Assembly (NCBI GenBank): GCA_023228875.1
Contig: JALOAG010000023.1
Span: 1-12,981, forward strand
DNA: 12,981 nt
DNA from: Bacteroidia bacterium
GTDB taxonomy: Bacteria > Bacteroidota > Bacteroidia > NS11-12g > UBA955
Direction of reading: 5' to 3'
Position 1 is the first letter of the stretch. Every line of letters starts with the position of its first letter. Both the position numbers and the translations under genes were made by a program. Of this stretch, positions 6,351 to 12,613 are shown one piece after another. A model generated the notes under the pieces. That model saw only the letters and a program-made list of their open reading frames with translations, had not been told where the DNA came from and made no database searches.

Positions 6351-7796
6351 ATGAATGCACAAACCATTTCAGTTAGCTCATATGATGCTGAACAGGGCTT
6401 ATTAAGACTGTTTTGCCAGCATAAAGAAATCTTAGGCTATGTTTCTGAAAGCATCTTGCCTGAATATTTTACAGACATAAACCGCTTGTTGTACACGGCA
6501 ATTTATGAACTGTTTAAGACAAACTTTGCTATTGATGCTATTACCATTTCTCACTACTTAACACGCATTCCGCACGGTTCACGGGTACCCAGTAGCATTG
6601 TTTCAGATTTGTTTCAACCAGAAGACAAAAACAAGCTTGAAGCATATTTGTCCATTGTTACCGAGCATTACAAAGCAAGAAATTATCAGTCCATGATGGT
6701 TGAATTGCAAAAAGCAATGACAGAAAACAAGAGCTCAGGCATTATGGCTGAAATTGTCTCCAGGTACAATTCAAACATTGACTTAGGTATTTCAAAACCA
6801 AAAAGTATTGACATGGTTGTTGCGAGCTATGAAAAAGAGTTAACAGAAGATATCTTTCATGGACGCAAGGTTGACAGAAATCTTATCGGCTTTGGCATTA
6901 ACAAGCTTGATTCGCACGACTTGATGAGACCAGGCAATGTTTACATCGTGGCAGGTAGACCAGGTAAAGGCAAAACCTCACTCATGATACAAGCGGCATA
7001 CCATAACGCATTCATTGAAAAAAAGAGGGTTGTTATATTCTCATTAGAAATGACAAATATGGAATTGCTTGAGAAGATTTATTGCAGGCATGCAAACATT
7101 GACAGCGAGATATGGTTAAAAATGGACAAAAAAGTAAAGCTTAAAGAAATGCAGGTTTTTAAATCTTTTATTATTGCAAACCATATTGACTTGATTGTTG
7201 ACGAACAGTGCCACGAGTTGGAATCGATTGTCAACCGTGCAGCTGCATTGAATGCACAAAAACCAATCGACTTAATCTGTATTGACTATGCACAACTGAT
7301 TACCGGTGGCAAGAGTGAAGACTTGCGAGTGGTTTTGGTTCGCGCAATGAATACTATTAAAAACCATGTAGCAAAGAAATTAAACACTGTTGTAATGTTG
7401 CTATCTCAAATAGGTAAAGACGTTGAGAAGCAAAACAACAGAATACCAGTTTTGGCTGACCTTATGGAAAGCAGTGCAATTGAGCAAGTAGCAGCATCTG
7501 CATTCTTCTTGCATTCAGTACCTCCTAACTTGAGAAGCACCTTTGATGACGAAGGGCATATTCCCAACAACGGTGAAACATTGATAGTTATAAACAAATC
7601 ACGCTTTGGCAGGGTGGGCATTTTGCCAATGTGGTTCGCTGGCGGGGTTAATCTCTTTGTAGAAAAATTGCAAGAATTAATTCAGATTAAAATTAAAACA
7701 AACAAAAATCGAAGCGAGTATATCGGCATTCCTTTTGTCGAGGACACACCTGAAATATTAAATTTAAAAGGACTGTTACAGGAGGGAATAAAATGA
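6351..7796 (+). CDS. dnaB: DnaB-family replicative DNA helicase
   Basis: The protein is 481 aa with ribosome binding site GAAGG (6337-6341). An N-terminal DnaB domain (residues about 10-105, with DAEQGLLRL at 12-20) is followed by a RecA-type motor. Motor motifs are Walker A AGRPGKGKTS (201-210), FSLEM (230-234, catalytic Glu233), Walker B ICIDYAQL (309-316), LLSQ (350-353) and the H4 segment DLMESSAIEQ (370-379). The arginine-finger segment INKSRFG (414-420) keeps Lys416 and Arg418. It would form a hexamer that unwinds the replication fork 5' to 3'. The length is normal for the family. In the H4 motif the usual DLRESG reads DLMESS, a notable substitution. The stop overlaps the next start (ATGA). 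Confidence 0.95.
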   Translation: MNAQTISVSSYDAEQGLLRLFCQHKEILGYVSESILPEYFTDINRLLYTAIYELFKTNFAIDAITISHYLTRIPHGSRVPSSIVSDLFQPEDKNKLEAYLSIVTEHYKARNYQSMMVELQKAMTENKSSGIMAEIVSRYNSNIDLGISKPKSIDMVVASYEKELTEDIFHGRKVDRNLIGFGINKLDSHDLMRPGNVYIVAGRPGKGKTSLMIQAAYHNAFIEKKRVVIFSLEMTNMELLEKIYCRHANIDSEIWLKMDKKVKLKEMQVFKSFIIANHIDLIVDEQCHELESIVNRAAALNAQKPIDLICIDYAQLITGGKSEDLRVVLVRAMNTIKNHVAKKLNTVVMLLSQIGKDVEKQNNRIPVLADLMESSAIEQVAASAFFLHSVPPNLRSTFDDEGHIPNNGETLIVINKSRFGRVGILPMWFAGGVNLFVEKLQELIQIKIKTNKNRSEYIGIPFVEDTPEILNLKGLLQEGIK

Positions 7797-8149
7797 TAAA
7801 AATAATAATCCATGCAGACTACATGGAAAGAAAAATCTTGCTTGAATTCGAGCAAAAAGGAACACTTTTAAAAAGATACAGTTTTGCCAGTCGCACGGAC
7901 GCACAGCATTCCTTGTTGACTGACTACCTAATTTACTTATCAAGACGTGTAATTGAATTTGAAACAGATTCGTTGACATGGAGAGATAAGACAAAAAAGC
8001 AAGCATTGCAACACTTGAAGCAGTCAGTTGCAAATTATAAGTATTATATCCAGCTGGATAACAGCGACATTGCAGACGGTTTATATGATACAATCGTCAG
8101 AATGCTTGACTTTGAAACAGTGGAGGCAGTCAATGATAGAGGTTGTTAA
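7793..8149 (+). CDS. Hypothetical protein between the two helicase genes
   Basis: The protein is 118 aa, with AGGAGG (7780-7785) at 7-nt spacing and an ATGA overlap with DnaB. It begins with a beta-like KIIIHADYMERKILLEFE and continues mainly helical with many Tyr, Leu and charged residues (TKKQALQHLKQSVANYKYYI). There are no recognisable motifs. The last 17 nt overlap the UvrD-like gene, so it is co-translated with both helicases. A helicase accessory factor would suit the context, but there is no direct evidence. Confidence 0.65.
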   Translation: MIKIIIHADYMERKILLEFEQKGTLLKRYSFASRTDAQHSLLTDYLIYLSRRVIEFETDSLTWRDKTKKQALQHLKQSVANYKYYIQLDNSDIADGLYDTIVRMLDFETVEAVNDRGC

Positions 8150-9974
8150 AGCAAGTGCAGGTACAGGCAAGAGTTACATGCTTGTACAAAAGGTGAAACA
8201 GCTAATTGACAAAGGCGTACAGCCAGGTAAAATTCTTGCAATTACCTTCTCACGCAATGCAAAAGACGAATTAAAAGGACGCATTGATAACGGCGAGGTG
8301 CGAGTTGAAACAATTCACGCTTTATTTAATAGCTTGTTGTCAAGACTTGATGCAGGCAAGTATCGATTTGGTAAGATTATTCAAGACCATGCACAAGATA
8401 TCATTATTTACAGGCTTATTGCTGAACATAAACTGTACAAAGTTATCGATAAAAACGGTTTAACAGCCAAAGATATTAAAAGCTTTATAGGCTTATCAAA
8501 AAATCTTTACATAAAACCGTTAAACAAGTTTAGGAAATTCTTTTTCAATACTAAAAACACAACTAAATTAAACAATAAAGAAAAAAATGAGATTTACAAT
8601 CATTATAAACAAGTTGTACAACTTTCGGGCATAGGTGCTAAAGATAACGGCTTGCCAAACTATTTTGCATTAGCTATCCTTGATACATTTTACAAAGAGT
8701 ATGAAACAAGCAAGAAAGGCATTGACTATGATGATTTGCTTATCGACATGTATGAAGCATTTCTTGTTGACAAGGGTGAAATACTTTCATACGCACAAGA
8801 TAAATGGAATTACATTTTAGTAGATGAATTTCAAGACACAAACTTACTGCAGTTTAACTGTATTAAAATGATGGCTGAGGAAAGTAAAAACTTATTTATG
8901 ATAGGAGACTGGAAACAATCTATTTATGAATGGAGGGGTGGCGACTACAAGCTATTAAAAAACATTAAAGCACACTATCCTGAAGCAAAAGAAACAACGT
9001 TAAGCAAGACTTACAGAAACTCTAAAGAGGTATTAAAGCTTGCAAACCACGTTGCGACACAGATGCTCAAAGACGAGCCAATTGAGACAAATTCTAATCT
9101 TACAGGCAAGGTAGTTTTTAATGAATATGTTAGCAGGAAAGAAGAAGCTGAAAGCATTGTTTCTTATTTAAAGCAAGTAAACGATGACCAGCAAACCTTT
9201 TTTATTATGGCACGTACAAATGCTCAACTGTTACCTTTGGAAATGTTATTTCTTTTAAATAAAATTCCATACAGCATTTCAAAGGAATCCATGTTAAATT
9301 CTGAAACCGTGCTTGATTTATCAATGTTACTACAGCTTTGTCGTATGCCAGGTCAATATCCACCAAACGTGCTAAAAAGACTGTTTAAATTCGCTTGTAA
9401 AATGCTACCACGCATCGACAAAGACGCATTACTGAAAGAAGGGCACAATGCAAAACTGTCAACCTTTGGTCAGAAGCAGTGGGATGAACTTGTAGAAAAA
9501 ATAAATAATCTATCCAAAGTATACCACCAAAAGCAGTGCGAGGAAAACTTTCTATCAAGCATGATGAATGAATTTATAGAAGCTTTTGATTATTTCAAAT
9601 ACATTGATGAAACATTTAGTGTTGATGATAAATCTAAAATGAGGGATGCTCTTGTAGCATTCATTGAGATTGTTGACGTTTTTGAAACAACAGAAAACTT
9701 GCTACTATCCATTTTTCAAGCAAGAGAGCCAAATCCTGATGCAAAGATTAAGCTTATGACCATTCACGCATCGAAGGGCTTAGAAGCAAACACTGTTTTT
9801 CTGATAGGTTTAACACAGAAGATATTCCCCAGCCAGCGAGCAAGCTTGTATAAAGAAACAATTGACGCCGAAAAAAGGCTTTTATATGTAGCAGTAACAC
9901 GTGCTGAGGAAAACTTGATTGTTAGCTATCACGGCAAGCAATCTACTTTTTATGAATTTTTGAAAGAATATTAA
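8133..9974 (+). CDS. UvrD/Rep-type superfamily 1 DNA helicase
   Basis: The protein is 613 aa from the ATG at 8133 (GGAGG at 8122-8126). An upstream in-frame ATG (8028) lacks this site and lies inside the previous gene. All SF1A motifs are visible: I ASAGTGKS (7-14), Ia ILAITFSRNAKDEL (34-47), II ILVDEFQDTN (228-237), III FMIGDWKQSIYEWRGG (255-270), IV LSKTYRNS (290-297), V LMTIHASKGLE (541-551) and VI RLLYVAVTRAEENL (582-595). Such enzymes translocate 3' to 5' on single strands to clear proteins, restart forks or work with nucleases. It is about 100 aa shorter than bacterial UvrD, and the P-loop lies at the very N-terminus without the usual Q-motif leader. It has no nuclease domain of its own; the Cas4-like protein encoded upstream could partner it in an AddAB-like way (inference). 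Confidence 0.93.
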   Translation: MIEVVKASAGTGKSYMLVQKVKQLIDKGVQPGKILAITFSRNAKDELKGRIDNGEVRVETIHALFNSLLSRLDAGKYRFGKIIQDHAQDIIIYRLIAEHKLYKVIDKNGLTAKDIKSFIGLSKNLYIKPLNKFRKFFFNTKNTTKLNNKEKNEIYNHYKQVVQLSGIGAKDNGLPNYFALAILDTFYKEYETSKKGIDYDDLLIDMYEAFLVDKGEILSYAQDKWNYILVDEFQDTNLLQFNCIKMMAEESKNLFMIGDWKQSIYEWRGGDYKLLKNIKAHYPEAKETTLSKTYRNSKEVLKLANHVATQMLKDEPIETNSNLTGKVVFNEYVSRKEEAESIVSYLKQVNDDQQTFFIMARTNAQLLPLEMLFLLNKIPYSISKESMLNSETVLDLSMLLQLCRMPGQYPPNVLKRLFKFACKMLPRIDKDALLKEGHNAKLSTFGQKQWDELVEKINNLSKVYHQKQCEENFLSSMMNEFIEAFDYFKYIDETFSVDDKSKMRDALVAFIEIVDVFETTENLLLSIFQAREPNPDAKIKLMTIHASKGLEANTVFLIGLTQKIFPSQRASLYKETIDAEKRLLYVAVTRAEENLIVSYHGKQSTFYEFLKEY

Positions 9975-9992
9975 AAGAAAGAAGGAGGCATA

Positions 9993-10160
9993 ATGGCAAT
10001 AGCAAAAGAAAGCAATGTTCAAAGAGTAAACATCTCAATCGACAAGGCAGTCTTACGCAAGCTTGATGATTACAACAACACCAAAGAGCGAGGCAGGACA
10101 CGCAGTCAGATTATCACACAAGCAGTTTTGGAATACATAGACAGAAAGGAAATCAAGTGA
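9993..10160 (+). CDS. Small RHH (CopG/Arc-type) DNA-binding protein
   Basis: The protein is 55 aa, with a strong AAGGAGG (9982-9988). It is a textbook ribbon-helix-helix pattern: strand VQRVNISIDK (residues 9-18), helix 1 AVLRKLDDYNNTKE, a turn with RGRTRS, and helix 2 SQIITQAVLEYIDRK. Such dimers bind operator DNA as transcriptional repressors or act in plasmid/phage copy control. Its TGA stop overlaps the GTG start of the RuvC-like gene (GTGA), so the two are probably translated together. It is clearly different from the RHH-like protein at 763-966. No toxin partner is visible, so a toxin-antitoxin role is unlikely. Confidence 0.85.
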   Translation: MAIAKESNVQRVNISIDKAVLRKLDDYNNTKERGRTRSQIITQAVLEYIDRKEIK

Positions 10161-10669
10161 GTACATTATTTGTTGGCATTGCACCGAGACCGTCAGGTGC
10201 GGTTGCATTTATAACAAGCGACAATGTTTTATTCCGTGTTGACGACTTGCCAATTGTTAAGAAAAAACTTGACACAAGAGAGCTTTACAGCACGTTAAAA
10301 GGAATGAAAGACAATTTTAACCTCATAGCAGGACTTGAAACACACTCTTTAAGCAACATGATTAAAGCAGGTAAATTGTCGCCAGGTATAATCTTGTCGC
10401 TTGCCAGATATTCATACAGTACAATAACTATTCTTGAATTGTTGAAAATTGCATACACACCGGTTTTACTGTCGGATATCATGAAGCAGCACAACACAAA
10501 AAACAGAGATGAATTGACAGACATTGCTGCAAACATGTATCCAGGCAGTGAGGGTTTATTCAGACAGGTAACAGGTACAAAAGCGGTTCGCAAGCATGGA
10601 CGTGCTGAAGCAATCTTGATAGCAATGCACGCAAGCAATAAGTGGAAAGAATTAACAGGATATAAATAA
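10157..10669 (+). CDS. RuvC-like Holliday junction resolvase family protein, active site altered
   Basis: The protein is 170 aa with a GTG start overlapping the upstream stop and AAGGA (10146-10150) 6 nt before it. The order of elements matches phage/RuvC RNase H-fold resolvases: strand LFVGIAPRPSGAVAFI (4-19), the Glu motif LIAGLETHSL (56-65, Glu61), and the C-terminal helix HGRAEAILIAMHA (147-159, Glu151). These enzymes cut four-way DNA junctions using a metal-binding set of acidic residues. Here the first Asp, expected in GIDPGxxG, is Ala9 (GIAPRPSG). Acidic residues usually found just before the last motif also appear replaced (Arg145, Lys146, His147). The fold is likely kept, but cleavage may be lost or changed. 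It would act on branched intermediates from the recombination genes upstream. Confidence 0.7.
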   Translation: MSTLFVGIAPRPSGAVAFITSDNVLFRVDDLPIVKKKLDTRELYSTLKGMKDNFNLIAGLETHSLSNMIKAGKLSPGIILSLARYSYSTITILELLKIAYTPVLLSDIMKQHNTKNRDELTDIAANMYPGSEGLFRQVTGTKAVRKHGRAEAILIAMHASNKWKELTGYK

Positions 10670-10682
10670 AAAGGAAAGAAAA

Positions 10683-11180
10683 ATGAATACAAAAAAGAAG
10701 AAAAAACCAACCAACGCAAGAGAATTAAGACTTCTTTTAGGACTTAATTTAAGAGAAATAGCAGAAATGATAGACATACCTGACTGGAATGTCATAGCAC
10801 AGATTGAACGCCCGAGATTAAGCAGGGTGCCAGAAAATATTCCCTTTGGAGAAAAGGAATTGTTTCAAATGTATAAAGGATTAACAAATTCACTTGTATT
10901 CCGTGTAATGTTTACAGATGAATCTTGCACCATAGAACCACTGTATGGAAATAAGTCAAGTATTGATATACCAGCAAGATATTATAATGTTTCACCAAAA
11001 CCATATGAAGCATCGATTGTCGCAATACAGTTTATGCAAAAAGAAGGTTTTAGTGTGCTGGGTAAAAACCTTATTTCAAACAGCTTAGAAGAGCTTGTAG
11101 AAAAATTAAACAAAATAGGATATGAAGCTTATCTGTTTACCAATAAAATTGTTATTTTGAAACGGGCAAAGAAAAAATGA
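10683..11180 (+). CDS. HTH-type protein, paralogue 1
   Basis: The protein is 165 aa, with ribosome binding site AAGGAAAG (10671-10678). A Lys-rich start is followed by an XRE/Cro-like helix-turn-helix (residues about 12-42: ELRLLLGLNLREIAEMI, then DWNVIAQIE), then the short motif ERP and a mixed alpha/beta C-terminal region. The C-terminal region shares LVFRVMFT, EPLYG and a final block SLEELVEKLNKIGYEA plus KIVILKR with the next gene. The two are clearly paralogues. The family is unknown to me; the N-terminal domain suggests DNA binding and the C-terminal domain may dimerise. The stop overlaps the next start (ATGA). Confidence 0.7.
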   Translation: MNTKKKKKPTNARELRLLLGLNLREIAEMIDIPDWNVIAQIERPRLSRVPENIPFGEKELFQMYKGLTNSLVFRVMFTDESCTIEPLYGNKSSIDIPARYYNVSPKPYEASIVAIQFMQKEGFSVLGKNLISNSLEELVEKLNKIGYEAYLFTNKIVILKRAKKK

Positions 11181-11668
11181 AGGAAACAGATTTGAAAAAA
11201 ATTCGCAAATCCTTTGGGCTTACCCCGTCAGAAGCGGTACAACTGTTGGATTTGCCAAATGTAAACAATTTAACATACCATGAAAGACCAAAGCCAGCAA
11301 CCACAGTCAGTAGAAAGTCTGTTATTACAGCAGAAGAAATCTTAGAGCGGTATGAAAAATTAGAAGACATGTTGCTATTCAGAATTTCACTGACTGCACG
11401 GGCTTGTGAAGCGGCACCAATATATGGTTTTAAAAAAGCAAAAAGATTGACAAAGCATTATGAATGTTTACCTGAATTCAATGAAGCACCTTTGTTAGCA
11501 ATTCAATTACTGAAAGATGAAGGACTGAAAAACATTAGCAAAAGATTAAAAGCAGACACTCTTGAAGAATTTGTTGCAAACCTACAAGAGGCTGGATATA
11601 ATGCAAAGCTTTTAAAATACAAGATAGCAATATTAAAAAAGGAAACAAGCAAGAATGAAAACATATAA
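11177..11668 (+). CDS. HTH-type protein, paralogue 2
   Basis: The protein is 163 aa and overlaps the upstream gene (ATGA). There is no good ribosome binding site of its own, so it probably relies on translational coupling. Its layout matches its neighbour: a degenerate helix-turn-helix (residues about 5-36: LKKIRKSFGLTPSEAVQLLD) followed by ERP, LLFRISLT (67-74), APIYG (80-84) and TLEEFVANLQEAGYNA plus KIAILKK near the end. The HTH turn looks less canonical than in paralogue 1. A pair of coupled, diverged copies may form a heterodimer or have split roles. The function is unknown. Confidence 0.7.
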   Translation: MKETDLKKIRKSFGLTPSEAVQLLDLPNVNNLTYHERPKPATTVSRKSVITAEEILERYEKLEDMLLFRISLTARACEAAPIYGFKKAKRLTKHYECLPEFNEAPLLAIQLLKDEGLKNISKRLKADTLEEFVANLQEAGYNAKLLKYKIAILKKETSKNENI

Positions 11669-11987
11669 ATCTATCGACAAAACAGCGCAAATTAAGTATG
11701 ATAAAAAAATATCCGTGCAAACAATACAGCATGAGGACAGCATAATTGTTTCACTGAGTAAAATTCACAGTTATGACTACTTTACAGACATTGAAATAGA
11801 AGCCAGCAGGAATTGTGTAACAATCAACAAGACAGAAGACACGGACGAAACTAATTCCATTCAAACATTAATTAAACTAACAGGCTTTCACGAAGGCATG
11901 CTGCAACAAACCTTGCAAGTTGACTACTGGACATTGACTTGCATGGTAAAAGGTAGCGTACTGACTGTCGTGGTTGAAGAAGAGTAA
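11655..11987 (+). CDS. Hypothetical beta-rich protein, possibly Hsp20/CS-like
   Basis: The protein is 110 aa and overlaps paralogue 2 by 14 nt, with GGAAA upstream of the ATG. It is predicted mostly beta: DSIIVSLSKI, DIEIEASRNCVTINK, LQQTLQVDYWTLTCMV and GSVLTVVVEEE. The last part recalls the alpha-crystallin ending, where a strand with conserved GVL closes the sandwich, and the overall size would fit a single small sandwich domain. This likeness is weak and no family can be claimed. It follows the HTH pair in the same transcript. Confidence 0.6.
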   Translation: MKTYKSIDKTAQIKYDKKISVQTIQHEDSIIVSLSKIHSYDYFTDIEIEASRNCVTINKTEDTDETNSIQTLIKLTGFHEGMLQQTLQVDYWTLTCMVKGSVLTVVVEEE

Positions 11988-11998
11988 AAGAGGCAGAC

Positions 11999-12109
11999 AT
12001 GGAAGAAAAAACTCAACTGGATATACTACCTTGCATACTTGCGATGGATTTTATGGTTTTTCTAATTCACTTATTAGCACGGTTGACACAATATACACTA
12101 TTGCAATAA
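11999..12109 (+). CDS. Putative 36-aa small membrane protein
   Basis: A short reading frame starts at an ATG preceded by AGAGG (11989-11993), 12 nt after the upstream stop. After a charged start (MEEKTQLD) it has an almost unbroken hydrophobic stretch (residues about 9-28, ILPCILAMDFMVFLIHLLAR) fitting one membrane span. A competing frame over the same bases (11974-12183) would need a TTG start inside the upstream gene and has no good ribosome binding site, so I prefer this one. Small phage membrane peptides are common but usually not annotated. The function is unknown. Confidence 0.4.
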   Translation: MEEKTQLDILPCILAMDFMVFLIHLLARLTQYTLLQ

Positions 12110-12193
12110 ATCGCAGAAAAGAAAATATATTTATAACACCAACATACAGTGAAATAATAAAACATTATAAAAAAGAAAAATAAGGAGGCATGC

Positions 12194-12613
12194 ATGAAGG
12201 AATTTAAATCAATACAAATGAACGAATTCAAGTCAGAGAATGGAAAAGTTGCAATCCGTGACAGAGGCATACAGTTTTTCAAATCTAACAAACCTGGAAT
12301 ATTGCTAAAATCATTCCTTGCTGGCGAACCGTTGCAACAAGGAACAGTATCCAAAGATAATGAGATACACGTAACAATTAAAAACAAGTATAACAGGAAT
12401 GAATTTCTACTACATGTAACACCTACCAACATTACTGCAATGTTTCTTGTTGAATTCAGGTCAGCAGAGGTCAGTGTTGACATTACCCCGACAAGCAGCT
12501 GGCAAGCAATAAGTTTTGATGGCTGGCACGTAAGATACAAGGAGGCATACAATGATTTAATAATTGTCGAGTTGATAAGCGGACCAGAATATTACAAGGA
12601 GGGAAAAGAATGA
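12194..12613 (+). CDS. Hypothetical beta-rich protein
   Basis: The protein is 139 aa with a strong AAGGAGG (12183-12189) 4 nt upstream of the ATG. The sequence alternates short strands (VAIRDRGIQFF, EIHVTIKNKY, EFLLHVTPTNITAMFLVEF, EVSVDITPT, LIIVELIS), suggesting a compact beta domain. It has no cysteines, membrane segments or recognisable catalytic motif, and I do not recognise the family. An internal GGAGGCA at 12541 is followed by ATG ATT TAA and is not a gene. The stop overlaps the start of the next gene (ATGA). Confidence 0.65.
   Translation: MKEFKSIQMNEFKSENGKVAIRDRGIQFFKSNKPGILLKSFLAGEPLQQGTVSKDNEIHVTIKNKYNRNEFLLHVTPTNITAMFLVEFRSAEVSVDITPTSSWQAISFDGWHVRYKEAYNDLIIVELISGPEYYKEGKE

Noticed and set aside
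7500..7530. Loss of the DnaB arginine finger in the strand after the H4 motif
   Set aside because: That strand lacks Arg, but the established finger segment further on (NKSRFG, Lys416/Arg418) is intact.
11974..12183. 69-aa frame with a TTG start
   Set aside because: It starts inside the upstream gene at TTG with no good ribosome binding site. The 36-aa ATG frame in the same gap has better signals.
12067..12552. 161-aa minus-strand frame, cysteine and hydrophobic rich
   Set aside because: It is antisense to the 12194-12613 gene, which has a strong AAGGAGG, and is a shadow of AT-rich coding sequence.
12541..12560. Internal ribosome binding site followed by ATG ATT TAA
   Set aside because: It gives only a two-codon frame inside an intact gene, so no product.
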